Source: Rachicladosporium sp. CCFEE 5018 | Taxonomy: Eukaryota > Ascomycota > Dothideomycetes > Cladosporiales > Cladosporiaceae | Length of the DNA: 49,825 bases | NCBI GenBank assembly: GCA_002077045.2 | Contig: KZ111154.1 | Span: 377,353 to 427,177, forward strand | Reading direction: 5' to 3' | Part shown: positions 27,564 through 38,623 of the stretch, in pieces | Numbering within the stretch: position 1 is the first letter of the stretch | How the letters are laid out: every line of letters starts with the position of its first letter | The notes under the pieces: model-generated | Told to the model about the DNA's origin: nothing | The model's database searches: none | Seen by the model: the letters and a program-made list of their open reading frames with translations, nothing else | Position numbers and translations under genes: made by a program

Positions 27564-28500
27564 ATGATGATTAAAAGCGCAGAGAAGACAGTCAAGCTCG
27601 GCAGGGAGAACGCTCTGGCGATACTCACAGCTGAGGGGAATGATCCCAATCCTCCGACTGTACAAGACCGCTTACCTAAGATGCAAGTGGTGTGTTATCT
27701 TTATGAACGCCATGTGCCCGTTCTCAATGGTACGCTTGTTGTGTCAACATCTGTACAGTAATATATTAGCTGCTAATTCGCTTACAGAGACTCCGACGCC
27801 TGCTGGACTAGTGAACTGCCCAGGCGCACTAGACGTGATCTACCGGTCACCCGAGGACACTGTGAAGAAAGGTGTGCGTGTGGTCATTTGGGCTCGAGAA
27901 TCGCAGGCTACGGCCCGCGACATGTATCAGGTGCTTGCAGAGCTCAACGCTGGCTCGCAAACACTTGCGAATGTGTTGCGTCCTGTTCATCTGCACAGCC
28001 GACGGCCGATCGTTGCGACGCATCGCTATTCGGAGTACAGAAGCAGCCATCAGCCTTGGACCCCGCCCGATGAGCTGAACAACACGATGCGCCTGGCGTT
28101 ACAAAATGGCGAGCGCCTCCATCTGCTCATACGTGGATTTGATGGATGGATCGACAATGTACAGATTTCCGGCGTCCTTGATTGGTAGACTCAGCAAGGT
28201 TTACGGATTACTGTGCAAGTGTTTCAGCAAGACGTGCAGCAGCCCAACATCGTCAACTCACAGTTCAATCAGCTATGGATGCGATACCGCAGAGCCTTAT
28301 TGGGCAACATATCTGAGCCGATGACTGCAAGAGCAATACTGCGCGCCTTCAACGACCTCCAACAGCAGGCCGCAGGCGCGCCACCACCAATGGGCGCCAC
28401 TCCGCAGCACACGTATCTGGAGCTCAATCAGGCCATCATTGACCACAAACAACTCCCGGACCGCATGTATTGGCTCAACACCAATCGCAACGCTATCTGA
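27564..28500 (+). pseudogene. Hypothetical protein gene with in-frame TAG
   Basis: Exon 1 (27564-27729) is joined over a 58-nt intron (27730-27787, GTACGC donor, TTACAG acceptor) to exon 2, which is open until a TAG at 28186-28188 (188 residues). The same frame then continues without a break for 103 more codons to TGA at 28498-28500, with ordinary protein-like composition (for example QFNQLWMRYRRALLGN and QHTYLELNQAII). The simplest reading is one gene of about 292 codons carrying a single nonsense change. Alternatives are a true stop followed by a spurious frame, or a 43-nt intron starting at GTAGAC, which is too short and shifts the frame. No family recognised. The end lies 29 bp from the convergent eIF3d stop. 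Confidence 0.5.
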
Positions 28501-28529
28501 CTCTCGACATCAGAGGCCTAGTCGAGATC

Positions 28530-30324
28530 CTACTCCTCATCCTCACCCACAACACTCATCCCCACACCCTCATCTTCCTCCTCCTCGAACGTGTCTCTCG
28601 GAACCTGGTACAAGCGAATCGTAGGCTTGTTCGGGTCTTTCACCAGCACATACTTCGCGTCCTCCTCCTTCTCTCTGATCACCATATCGACGAACGTCCG
28701 CACGATGGCCCAGCCGTTGTTAAGGTTCAGGTTCATCTGCGTGGCGAATTCGCGAGGTTTGTAGCCGAGCACGCCGAGGACGACGTGGTCGGAAGTATTC
28801 TTGGGTGTGAGACGGGAGATGAAACTGGTAGTAATGTTAGTGAATAGCTTCACAAGTGGAGAGAAGGGAAAGAACGTACCCGAGCTTCATTTGATCCGCC
28901 TTGGCGAGGATGGACTGCGTAGTCCAGCGAGCGAGCTTGCAGCTGTTGTTCTTCATTTCCGTCGCTACTACGGCACCACGTTGGGAAGCAAGCTTCGTCC
29001 GCCAGTCAAGCGCGCCTCCAGAGCCTTGCGCCTTGTTGTCGAACTCGTTCAGTGCCTTGATGGTGAGGAACTGGTCTTCGCCGCTGATGTTGTTCTTCAC
29101 CACAGCATCCAGTTCCGTGCGCACAATGAGGTACAGTGGGTTCTCGTCTGCCTCGAGTGAGAGGTCGAAACGGCGGTATTTGTATGCTTTCGACGCTGGA
29201 GGATCTGTCTCCTCAGCAGCATTGTAGAAGGGGTGCTCGTTGCTCATGTCGAGCTTATTCGAGTCTGACTCGATAACCACTTGGGTTGGGAAGACGTTGT
29301 TGATGTGGGTAGCTTCCTCCTTGAGAGCGCCAGGACTGTTGATCTGGTCTTTGTTGCCCTCACTGATCTCGAGTGGTGCATCTGCGGCGTTCTCGTTCAC
29401 TGTGACCATGTCGAGACTGCTGCCTTCCCGCTTGTCGATGAAGACTTTGTTGCCCTGCTTGAGCATTACGATGTCCCAGCTGTAGACACTTCGAGGAGCG
29501 CACATGAGCATGGAAAGAATGTTATCGGTTGCGAAGATGGTGGCTTCATCTTTCTCGGCGAGTTCTTGAATGACAGGGTCGGCGGATGTAGTAACGTTGT
29601 ATGCTGCGCGGTCTAGGTTCGTGAGCTTCTTGACACTCGTTGCTGCGCCCGGCTGCTTGTCGAAAGCGCGATCGTAGTAGTGTAGGAAGCCATAGTCATC
29701 GAGATCCTCGCCCTCGCCAGTGTCGAGGTTAAGCTTCGATAGCCTATTGAAGTCGATCTCCTCCAGCATGCGCCATGAATCCTTGGGCTGTACTGAAGCT
29801 TCACGATTTCGCTGCGGCTTGTCGTAGTCTCTCCAGCCTCCTCGCCCGCCACGTCCACCCCGACCTCCGCGACCACCACGCGGATCGTAGCCTCCTCGCT
29901 GTCCTCCACGTCCGTCGACTCGAGTGAAGGTCGCTCTGCCACCTCGCTGTTGCCCGCGCTGCCCACGTCCTCTTACGAAGGCACCACCGCGTCCACCAAA
30001 GCCTCGTCCGCGAGTCGGTGCCGAACGGTCTACAAGCGAGAAGCTGCCTTCCTCATTCTGGCCCTCCACATTGAAGATAGACTGAAGTCCGCCGGGTCCG
30101 CCTGCTCCGTAGATCTGATCGCGGTAGCGCTGTTGGTACTGTTGCCGGCCGCCTCGATCTGACTTGTCGCCTGCCGTCCAGTCTGCCATGCGGCCGAGCT
30201 TATCGCCTTTGGAGAATGGCGCGTAGGGTACACCGTTGAGCATCGTGTCGGTGGTAGTCGGAGGTCCCCACCCATCGGTGGCGGGGAGGGCCTCAATGAG
30301 GTCCAGTAATGATGCAGGCGTCAT
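28530..30324 (-). CDS. Eukaryotic translation initiation factor 3 subunit D
   Basis: Minus-strand exons 30324-28880 and 28824-28530 with a 55-nt intron (28825-28879), giving 579 residues. The N-terminus has the eIF3d opening (LPATDGWGPP, PYAPFSKGDKLGRMADW) and is followed by a long Arg/Gly-rich RGG region (about residues 105-165). The conserved core includes WRMLEEIDFNRLSKLNL, the DYGFLHYYDR block, MCAPRSVYSWDIV, HPFYNAAEE and the Tyr/Arg-rich YKYRRFDLSL. The C-terminal FISRLTPK...HVVLGVLGYKPREFA and the acidic Glu/Asp tail complete the family pattern. eIF3d binds the mRNA cap and entry channel in the cytosolic eIF3 complex. The intron splits a Gly codon and is required to reach the conserved C-terminus. 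Confidence 0.93.
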
Positions 30325-30609
30325 GATTGCGGTATTGTGAGAGTGGCGGAGGAGGCTGTCGTCGTGATCCAGTGGGTGTCGTCAACAATTTCGAGGACCG
30401 GAAATCTTGGCAAGATCGAGGCGGAACTGCACCGCGCCGGCTTCACTTTGATGCCTGAGCCTCATCACCTGGACAGTTCATCCAATTCATACATGTAGAC
30501 AATGTGCATCACATGACATACTGTATGACTGCACGTGCTGGCGATACTGCTGCAGCGCTAACAATATCTTGATGGTCATGCGATATGGCGAACATTACAC
30601 AGCTGTGGC
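30325..30609. promoter_or_regulatory. Divergent promoter, eIF3d and 506-residue protein
   Basis: 285 bp between two divergently transcribed genes; no specific element recognised. Confidence 0.4.
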
Positions 30610-32130
30610 ATGGGTACTCGCATAGACCTTCGAGTGCATGCTGGTGCGTCGACAACCAGGAAGGATGACGATCGTTACAAGGCGCAAGCGACAGCGTATT
30701 CCGACTTTCGATCGAATTGCCGAATAACACTGGACGATGTTCAGTCGTATCAACTCGGCGGCGAGGATGCCTTGGAGGCTGGGCCTCGAGAAGGCGTCGC
30801 TTCACCTGTTCTCAATAACTTGGATTCACTAGTCAGCCACGCTGAGGATGCCTATCAAGGCATTGTCATGGACGACACCACTATCTTCTTGGACGATACT
30901 CAGCTAGGCTACAGTGTTCTGGAAAGTCAACTTCACAGTACTCGCCACTACCTACCGACCGCGAAACCGGCAACACCAGCTCCGGCGTTCACGCCGCGCA
31001 AGAGGCCTGCCGAGTCAGCGCAGGAGGCAAGTCTGCCTCCTTGTAAAAAGGCAAAGGCTTCACCGGTGACGATTCAGGTCGACGATGTGATACCTCCGGC
31101 ATCCTCCCCGAGTCAGTCCTCTTATCTGAAGACTCCGGTGCTCGATCGGACTCGTCAGCAACTTCGATCAAGCTCGCCGGTCAGCAATACAGCCGTGGAG
31201 CTACAAAGCCTCTCGTTGCCTGTCGAGCCGAATATTCCCCGTGAGGGCATAGGTAGCAGTCATGAGCCCCCTGAGCTTGCATCGAGCCAAGTCGAATCTC
31301 AGCGCAACGTCCCAGCACGCCATAGCCAATCAATCAGTCATGAGCTGAGCTCACAGCTGCCCACCACATACTCACTCAGTGATATCACGTCTGATAGGAC
31401 GAGCAAGCAGCAGAGCATGCAGCGGTCAGCCAGCGACCCCGGTCCTGTGCTGCAAAGCAGTCTGGTCGTTTCGCAACCAATGCCAGATGGTCCGCATACC
31501 CAACATGCCAGCACACATACCGCGGGACAGCAAGTCCTGCCTTCACCGGTGGTCGTACCGGTATCTGCGAATCTAAGCGCCCGGACCGACCAAAGTCCAG
31601 CACAGAAAGTGCCTGAGGCTTCAAGCCCGCAGGCCGCCAATTATTCAGCTCAACCCACACTACCAATCATCATCCAGCCACCTCCTCCAGAGACTTCTCT
31701 CGGACCACTGAAGTCCCATGTCACACCGACTCTCGCCTTTCTGGCCTCTCAGCCGTCTCTGACTTCATCCTACAAGCCTGTCTTACTGGCTCGCGAGCTT
31801 CGCCCAACTGAACGTGGATGCTGGACCTTCAGCACGGACTCATGGCAAGCTGATGGTCGGACTGCATTCTTCGACTTCCTGGAGAAGATGATCAAGGAAG
31901 GCAGGGTGGGCTGGGGCGTGCACTGCATTCGCGGGATCGAAGAGAATGGGCAGGAGGTGGTAAGTGTGTTTTGTTGGGGAGAGGTAGTCATGCACGTGTA
32001 CTTGCTGCTGTATGCAGCGAGTAAGAGTAAAGTCGGTAAGATGGGCTTGCAATGGGTCGATGCTGAGGGAGAAGCGGTTGTGCGAATGCGAGGGTTAGGC
32101 GATGCTACTGTTGAAGGCAAGAATGTGTAA
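30610..32130 (+). CDS. Unrecognised 506-residue protein, disordered with conserved-looking C-terminus
   Basis: Single exon, starting MGTRIDLRVHAGAST. Residues about 1-45 (RIDLRVHAG to NCRITLDDVQSY) and the C-terminal 130 residues look folded; the middle (about 110-370) is Ser/Pro/Gln-rich and disordered, with a basic KRP...CKKAKASP stretch that could be a nuclear signal (about residues 128-155). The C-terminal block has spaced aromatic positions (ERGCWTFSTDSW, FFDFLEKMIKEGRVGWGVHC, VFCWGEVVMHVYLLLY), as in a small alpha/beta domain. I do not recognise the family. A GTAAGT lies inside the C-terminal region (31960), but the frame reads through with conserved-looking residues, so I do not call an intron. 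Confidence 0.72.
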   Translation: MGTRIDLRVHAGASTTRKDDDRYKAQATAYSDFRSNCRITLDDVQSYQLGGEDALEAGPREGVASPVLNNLDSLVSHAEDAYQGIVMDDTTIFLDDTQLGYSVLESQLHSTRHYLPTAKPATPAPAFTPRKRPAESAQEASLPPCKKAKASPVTIQVDDVIPPASSPSQSSYLKTPVLDRTRQQLRSSSPVSNTAVELQSLSLPVEPNIPREGIGSSHEPPELASSQVESQRNVPARHSQSISHELSSQLPTTYSLSDITSDRTSKQQSMQRSASDPGPVLQSSLVVSQPMPDGPHTQHASTHTAGQQVLPSPVVVPVSANLSARTDQSPAQKVPEASSPQAANYSAQPTLPIIIQPPPPETSLGPLKSHVTPTLAFLASQPSLTSSYKPVLLARELRPTERGCWTFSTDSWQADGRTAFFDFLEKMIKEGRVGWGVHCIRGIEENGQEVVSVFCWGEVVMHVYLLLYAASKSKVGKMGLQWVDAEGEAVVRMRGLGDATVEGKNV

Positions 32131-32354
32131 CGTACCCAGGACTAGGCGATGCTGAAGATACATTCAGCATCTTCGGACGGCCTCCCGGCCAAATTAGGCG
32201 ATGCTGGCAATCAATGCTATGTAGTGCTTGCATTGGTAATTTTCGATCTACTCGGAGGTCAGGGCTGACCCGAGCGACTGGACGAATCAGGCGGTGCAAG
32301 AAGGGCAGCCTCCATGCCAACCAGCCGCCCTCGGGATGATCGAAAGGCGATGCT
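32097..32354. repeat. Four copies of AGGCGATGCT with an embedded hairpin
   Basis: The decamer AGGCGATGCT occurs at 32097, 32144, 32196 and 32345, the first inside the end of the 506-residue coding sequence and the others just downstream. The second copy overlaps a perfect 9-bp hairpin: arm GATGCTGAA (32148-32156), loop GATACA, arm TTCAGCATC (32163-32171). This could be a 3' UTR structure or the remnant of a short dispersed repeat. The reverse complement core GCATCGCCT also occurs in the intergenic DNA near 1005 and 1037. Confidence 0.55.
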
Positions 32355-33165
32355 GACAGAACCAGACATCACAATTTATGCATACGATACGTCCTGAGCG
32401 GTGCGATGCCGTGCCCCTTGAACGTGCTGCAAGTCTTAGCCAGGGTTTGCAATGTTATCGTATCGAGATTGAAGCGATGCCACTGCATATTGTATTGCGC
32501 GGCTCTCGGGACACCAGAAGATTGGATGGACCACGAGTTCCCTTTTGTGCCTATCAAAGTGCTACCAAGAATTTACGCAATGAAGTCTCAGCTGCTTGCC
32601 AATGAAGTCTTGTCCAATAGCCCGTTCTAGTGCCTCTATCGCAAAGCCTCAACCAGCAGAGCCTCCTTAACCTCAGGCCTCCACCTCAGGCAACCCCCCA
32701 CATGCCCCACCCGGGCGTAAACGCATGCATGCACCTCGCCAATTCCTCCCTTCTAAGACTAACCCGTGCTAAACCCAGCAAGCCAGCCCACATCATCCTT
32801 CCCGCGTCTGCATACGCTGGCAAATCGGTACGTCGATAGCGTGCGGCTGACGATCCCGAGTCCCGACTTCACACCTGTGATCGGCATCGTCTCCAGACTA
32901 CCGGGATTGTGATAAGGGCTTTGTTTGGGACGGTGGCTTGATGCGCGGAGCCGGTGGCTGAGTCCGGTTGTGAGGATGATTTGAGATGAGGCTCTGCTTG
33001 GGATGCTCTACGGAGGGATTGGAGGCCGACTTCGTTGCTGAGTTGATTAAGAGGGAAGGGCGGTGGAGAAGAGTCTGTGGAATTATGATCATTCTACTCA
33101 GTGGTCACTCATTATTGGTATATCACATTATGCGTAGAGAATTTTCGTAGCAGGATAGTATCGCA
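32131..33165. other. Intergenic region, convergent 3' ends
   Basis: About 1 kb between the 506-residue gene and the C2H2 gene stop. Apart from the decamer repeats at its left end I see no gene; the open frames are short and overlap each other. Confidence 0.5.
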
Positions 33166-34551
33166 TCATCGACCGCCTTCAGCCAGTCGGACTGCACCCG
33201 CACTCTGCACACCCAAGCGCGTTGCGCACAACCAGTCCTCCATTCCCTGGTCTCTTCTCCAGTCCTCCACTGCAACCATTGCATTAGATCCCCGCTTCAC
33301 CCCTTCGAGATGTGTTCCCTCATGCTCTAGCCTGTCCTCGAAGCTGCCGGGGCCCTCGAAGACACGATCGCAGAACAGACAGCAGGTGTTCTCTGGTAGT
33401 CCGCGAAGCGAAAGACAGCATTGGTCGGCTAGTTCGTCGAGGTCGATGTCCGCCGTCTCGTGCTTAATGGACTTGACTGGTGTTCGTTTCTTGTTGCCTG
33501 GCATGACTTTGCTCGATGATTTGAGCGTATGCATCCTTTTGGCATGCTGTACGAAGAGATCCTTCCGGTTGAACTCGTTGTGGCCCTTGGTTGAATTATC
33601 GGGACAGAACTTACAGCGCCATACTGCCGTACGCAGATGCTGTTTGTAGACGTGCCGCTTCCATTCGTTCTTTGCTGTGAAAGAGGAGGTGCATCCATAC
33701 GGTGCGAGTGGGCAAGGAAAGGGCCGCGGTGTAGGAACGTTGGATCGATTCATGCTGAAGGTATGTGTGCGAGCGATGATGGACCGGCGTCTGCTTGTAG
33801 CTGGTGGGTTGCAATGTGCTGATTCGCGACGACTGTCGCGTCTTCGTCTTCGGACGTCGAGAGATCGAGGCGGTGGAAGAGGTACAGCCGAAGTCTCTGC
33901 TACGTCCAATGTCGATTTGTGTGATGTCTGATGGCCTAGCGGTTCCTGCATTGGGGTGAAGCCCTCTTCCGGGTGATGCGTGTAGTCAGGAAACCATGGG
34001 TTCTCTCCATGCGCCGCATCTTCTGGCCGTGCATCAACGTACAGTTCCACTTCGCCTGGCGTAATGTATTGTGCGCTGGCGTAGGCATGGTTATGTTCGA
34101 AGTTGCACATCCCCGTGGACTCGAGAATGTGATCGTCGTATGAAGGTGCCGCCGAATATGATATAGTATGCAGCGGTGGTGATCCGAATGTCGACATGTG
34201 TCGTTCGCTTGAACAGTCGCTACTGTAGGCCGAGTCGGTTGGTTGAGACAGTAAGCGCGGTGATTGCCAATGCTCATAGATACGGTCGTGTGTGAACTGA
34301 TTGTGCTCCAGCCAGCGGGATCCTTGTGAAGAGTAAGAGCTTGCTTCGTGGTGCTGATGATGATGATGCTGGGACGGCCAGAGATGCTCAAGAGACGCGA
34401 AGGGCTCGAGTCTTTTGACGCCGGCTGTAACGTAGTCAAGAGATGGTAAAGTGTGCGTGGAAAGGATGTGATGATCGACAGGTGCTTCAACAATCTCCGG
34501 TCGAGCCCAGGGATGCTGAACGTGCGACGCTAAGTACTTCGGTCCAGACAT
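33166..34551 (-). CDS. C2H2 zinc-finger protein, probable transcription factor
   Basis: Single exon, 461 residues, minus strand. The first 240 residues are disordered and rich in His, Ser, Tyr and Pro, with a HHHHQHH run (about 62-68). An Arg-rich stretch (LDVRRRRRDSRRES, near residue 235) is a likely nuclear signal. Three zinc-finger-like units follow: FPCPLAPYGC...HVYKQH, WRCKFCPDN...HAKRMH and CCLFCDRVF...HEGTH, the first two with long C-to-H spacing typical of filamentous-fungal C2H2 regulators. The C-terminus has a Trp-containing segment (VAVEDWRRDQGMEDWLC). It is probably a nuclear DNA-binding regulator of unknown targets. It is the last gene before copy B and is transcribed away from it. 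Confidence 0.82.
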   Translation of the reverse strand: MSGPKYLASHVQHPWARPEIVEAPVDHHILSTHTLPSLDYVTAGVKRLEPFASLEHLWPSQHHHHQHHEASSYSSQGSRWLEHNQFTHDRIYEHWQSPRLLSQPTDSAYSSDCSSERHMSTFGSPPLHTISYSAAPSYDDHILESTGMCNFEHNHAYASAQYITPGEVELYVDARPEDAAHGENPWFPDYTHHPEEGFTPMQEPLGHQTSHKSTLDVAETSAVPLPPPRSLDVRRRRRDSRRESAHCNPPATSRRRSIIARTHTFSMNRSNVPTPRPFPCPLAPYGCTSSFTAKNEWKRHVYKQHLRTAVWRCKFCPDNSTKGHNEFNRKDLFVQHAKRMHTLKSSSKVMPGNKKRTPVKSIKHETADIDLDELADQCCLSLRGLPENTCCLFCDRVFEGPGSFEDRLEHEGTHLEGVKRGSNAMVAVEDWRRDQGMEDWLCATRLGVQSAGAVRLAEGGR

Positions 34552-34952
34552 TGCTGAGAGATGTGCTCGTTATTGGTGATAAGGCTGAGTTGGACGAAGC
34601 GTAGCCTTGTCTGTGTATGTTGGCTGAGTGCGAGGCTGCAAATTGATATCGTCTCCCATCGACTATATGCTGAAACGCTCGCGGGTGCAGTCTCGGCGCA
34701 ACGACCGCAGACTCGACAACAATGACGGTAAGGCTCAATTGAAGTAGGCGAAGCTTATGCAATGTGTTGATAAGATTAGACACAGTATTGTGGCTCAGAG
34801 CACTAAGTCCAACAACAAGGCGATTGAGACTGTGCAATAGGGGGAACAAGATTTTGACGACTGCATGAATAGAGACTGCGCCTACCTCGAAGACGCCCCC
34901 CCATATATGTCCAGTAGGTGGGCGTAAACAACATAGCATCACTCGCACACTC
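34552..34952. other. Upstream region of C2H2 gene and junction with copy B
   Basis: 401 bp from the zinc-finger start to the first base matched by copy A. No gene. The left limit of visible homology is at 34953 (copy A base 1), so this region may also be homologous to sequence left of the window. Confidence 0.5.
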
Positions 34953-36494
34953 GCAGAGCCTCATCCGAGGGTCCAAGTAGCACCTCTCGCGGGAAGTGAG
35001 ACATTTGATGCGCTCCTGCGCCCTTGAACTAGGCGCAGGGGAGTCTACCATGACTTGGCGAGCTCGTAGATTGCGGCGACATACCGGTGAGCGGGAACTA
35101 GCGAACCAGATCGCCCGTAGTGCGCATTGCTCCAGGATTGTCCATCGGGTTGCGTGCTGATCGACATTAGATGGCGTTGATGGAAGCGGGCTGGGCGGGT
35201 TATACAAGCGCGTGCGCTCACTAATGTTGATTTGACGAAGCTACTACCATGCTCATGCACTTGTCATCTGCAAGAGGCCGCAGTGGTGCTACAAAATCTG
35301 CCTTTACTTAGACGCATCGGGCGTGATGGAAGACGTCCATTGGACGCCACGACATGCGACTCTAGCGAGACGGCACACGTTCCTGGGGAATTGTATATGC
35401 AGATGCGGCCGAAGCTCCAGGGACATTGCCTTCTTCGGGCTATCGTAGTGAGGTACGACTGCATCGGGCGTCCAGGTTCTATGCAACAGCTCGACATGGC
35501 CGCGGAGAAAGCGTCAGTAACTTCCAGACAATGCCAAATCTGCTCTCCGATCGATCACAGCGCTGGCGGCGCCATTACTGCCACGAAGCATGCGCGTCAA
35601 GCACATTCCATTGCCGCAGTCCGTTCTCGTGGTGGAAGAGTCAAGATCGCGGGGGCGGAGTCGATGCAGCTCAATCGAGTCGCAAGGCGTCGTTCAAAAG
35701 CAAGTCTTGCCGCGGCACGAGGCACGAGGCTTCGGGGCGACAGGGAGGGCGATCTCCCGAGATGCAGCCAGCGCCCAGATCGACAGGTCCGCGAGTCATC
35801 CTTTGCATCCGCATTGCCAAGGTTGTTGCCGGTACTATGCGATGCCGTATGATCTTTCGACCATAGAGATAGTCCTGCCTCACCATGCTATCATATGCTG
35901 GACGGCTTCAGTGCATCTGCTCGTCTAGCACGTAGCATCGCATAGAAAAGGCATCGCCTGGCCTGCGGAGTGCTCGAAGCATCGCCTTGCCTCGCTCGGA
36001 CCTGGCTTAGGAGGCCGCTGGAGAAGCTCGTGAGGCGCCGGAACGTCGAGATGGTGAGAATATGTAGTTGGTGAAGTACTCCCGCCGCAGTCGATCAGGG
36101 TGTCGCTGCTGGCGTCAGTAGACCTCTGGTCACCATGGCTTCGACGTCTGATTCCGTGGCCTTCAACGGCGGGAGGCTCATTCAGAAGACTCGGAGACCC
36201 ATCCAGACAAGCCAAGCCTACAGACACGCATTACTCTCCATGCATACCACAGCGAGTAGATTCCGACCAACATTGCACAGTCATCTTCGCGTCACCGAAC
36301 CCTAAACTCATCCAAGCTTCACCCGAACTAACCATGCGTTCCAGGTTTCGATCGGGTACTGGCAACGGTTTTCCTCACTTTCACTTGGCAGCCAGGCTCA
36401 TGACGCGCGCGTAGAGCTACGAAGGTAGATAGAATTCGCAGTAAGTCCATCACGAGTAGGTTTTCAGATTCCTCTTCGTCACCACTTCATAACG
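34953..36494. other. Intergenic region, copy B left flank
   Basis: Counterpart of 1-1551, about 98% identical. No gene supported: the longest plus-strand frame here (to 35852) differs from the copy A frame after a 10-bp deletion near 35683. Confidence 0.7.
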
Positions 36495-37868
36495 ATGCTA
36501 CTCCTCGCCCTCGCCCTGCCGCTCGCCTTTGCGCAAAACCAACAGCCATTATACTCAACATACACCCCACTCGAACATCTCGCCGGTATAGCACCATACT
36601 TCGAGCCAGCCGACCCTCCACGCAGTCCCTCGCCTCCCCAAGGATGTAAAGTGACGAAAGCCGCATACTTGGTCCGCCACGCTGCGATCAATGCGAACGA
36701 CTTCGACTACGAGTCCTACCTCGAACCCTTCACCCAGAAGCTGGGGAACACGAGCCACAAATGGAGCAACACCTCAGACCTCTCCTTTCTCGCCACATGG
36801 TTCCCACCCGCGATCGAGGAAGAAGAAATGCTGACGCGTACCGGTCGTCTTGAAGCCTCTCAGCTTGCTGTGCAACTGTCCTACCGCTACCCTGATCTCC
36901 GTCTTCCGAGCACAGTCTGGGCCAGCAGCGCCGAGAGGACAGTTGCCAGTGCCAAAGGCTTCATTCGGGGCATCGAGCTCGAGGATAACACCATCAATCT
37001 CACGACAATCTACGAAGGCAAGGCAGCAGGCGCCAACAGTCTCACACCGTACAGCTCGTGTCCTGCCTATCATGGCTCGATGGGCGCTGAGCAAAGTCAG
37101 GCTTATGTCAAGGTCTTCACTGCTCCCATCCTGGCGCGATTCAAGGCATACGCTTCAAATTTCAACTGGACTTCCGCAGATGTAATCGGAATGTTCGAGT
37201 ACTGCGGCTACGAGACGGTAATTCGTGGCTCTTCGCCGTTCTGCTCTGGTGACTTGTTCACTCCCGATGAATGGCTACAATTCGAGTACAGCCAGGACAT
37301 CATGTACTACCAGAACGTAGGCTACGGACATCAGGAATTCACTGGCGCTGTCGGTTTACCCTGGGTCAACGCAACGGTGAACCTGCTGTCTTCGGAGAAC
37401 TCGGACGAAGACATGTACGTCTCGTTCACGCACCGCGAGCTCCCACCGATGGTCCTCGTAGCCCTCGGGCTATTCAATAATTCTGCACTCACGGGGGCGA
37501 ACAACCCAGACGCCACCATGCCGCTCGACAGAGTGAACCACCACCGCACCTGGATCTCGAGCTACATCCTGCCGTTCTTGACGAACATCGCGATCGAGAA
37601 GACGAACTGCTCCGCCAGCTTCGGATTCGAGAACGCTACGGATCCGACGTACTATCGCGTGCTGGTGAATCGCAGCCCACAGACTCTTCCGTCATGTTAC
37701 GATGGGCCTGCAGAGAGCTGCTCGGCGAAGGGGATGGAGACTTTCCTACGGGGCAGGACTGAGGTCGTGGGAGAGTACTCGGAGAGGTGCGGAGTGGACT
37801 ATAGTAACAGCACGGATGTGCTGAGTATCTATACTGCTAATGTGACGGGGAAGGCTGTGGGTAGATAG
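36495..37868 (+). CDS. Secreted histidine-phosphatase-superfamily protein, copy B
   Basis: 457 residues, single exon, with the same signal peptide, RHAAINAND motif and THREL block as the copy at 1552. It differs by a two-residue deletion near position 25 and a set of substitutions. Most of the gene is about 98-99% identical to copy A, but 37154-37513 (residues about 221-340) is only about 88% identical, mostly at third codon positions, with sharp edges on both sides. The frame is intact and the motifs are kept, so both copies are probably functional. Confidence 0.85.
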   Translation: MLLLALALPLAFAQNQQPLYSTYTPLEHLAGIAPYFEPADPPRSPSPPQGCKVTKAAYLVRHAAINANDFDYESYLEPFTQKLGNTSHKWSNTSDLSFLATWFPPAIEEEEMLTRTGRLEASQLAVQLSYRYPDLRLPSTVWASSAERTVASAKGFIRGIELEDNTINLTTIYEGKAAGANSLTPYSSCPAYHGSMGAEQSQAYVKVFTAPILARFKAYASNFNWTSADVIGMFEYCGYETVIRGSSPFCSGDLFTPDEWLQFEYSQDIMYYQNVGYGHQEFTGAVGLPWVNATVNLLSSENSDEDMYVSFTHRELPPMVLVALGLFNNSALTGANNPDATMPLDRVNHHRTWISSYILPFLTNIAIEKTNCSASFGFENATDPTYYRVLVNRSPQTLPSCYDGPAESCSAKGMETFLRGRTEVVGEYSERCGVDYSNSTDVLSIYTANVTGKAVGR

Positions 37869-38089
37869 TCGGAATTGGAGTTTTGGCTGGAATGAACTGA
37901 TTCGCCATCGGCGCAAAACAACCAATCCTTCCGTCTGTTCCACCCATTCACAAGTACACATCACAAGCGAAGTACCTCCCATCCCCGCATGTTCAACACT
38001 TAAGAGCTGAGCGTGTACTGTACCTCCTGTTACACTTCTCCTAGTTTTGACACTCAAAAGCACACAACAAATCTCCAATCAACTTGACC

Positions 38090-38485
38090 ATGCCTTCCCA
38101 TCGATCCTCACTCCTCCCCAACATCGCAGCTCTCATCTCCCTCCTCCCCGTAGCTCTCGGCATAGCTGCCCTCTACTCCCCCCGCACAGCTCTCTCTAAC
38201 CTTTCCTTTCCACTCCCTGCCTCTCGTGAAGCACAAGCTTTCGCGGAGGCTCTGGTACGCTTCTACAGCGGCCGCAACATTGCCATCGGCTTGACCAACC
38301 TGCTGGCCTGGTATGGTGGACACCGGAACGTGCTGGGTGGCAACGTGATTATTGGAACAGTTGTGGCGGGCGTAGATGGGTGGGCTAGCAGGGTATTCCT
38401 GGGTGCGGGAACGATGGAATGGGGGCATTGGGTGTTCACGCTTGTAGGGCTGGTACTAGGAGGGGGAATTTTGGGGTGGTGGTGA
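38090..38485 (+). CDS. Small DUF4267-like membrane protein, copy B
   Basis: 131 residues from the ATG at 38090, same length and topology as copy A (3153). Differences cluster in the second half (from about 38227), with several conservative substitutions in the last helices. Convergent with SPC2 copy B, 138 bp apart. Confidence 0.72.
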   Translation: MPSHRSSLLPNIAALISLLPVALGIAALYSPRTALSNLSFPLPASREAQAFAEALVRFYSGRNIAIGLTNLLAWYGGHRNVLGGNVIIGTVVAGVDGWASRVFLGAGTMEWGHWVFTLVGLVLGGGILGWW

Positions 38486-38623
38486 GGTATGGCGTGGCAT
38501 CTGGGCCGACTTCGAGCTTGAGCATACGGCGAAATCGCTTCGTTCTCTGGCGGGATCGAGGACGGAAGCCTTGAGATTGGCACGGTGGAATCAGGGAGGG
38601 TTCGTTCTGTGGGATGAAGATCA

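Noticed and set aside
30989..31666. Several antisense frames across the 506-residue gene
   Set aside because: They are shadows of the coding strand in GC-rich third positions.
31955..31965. GTAAGT as an intron donor in the 506-residue gene
   Set aside because: Reading through gives a continuous, aromatic-rich, protein-like C-terminus, and no convincing nearby acceptor keeps the frame.
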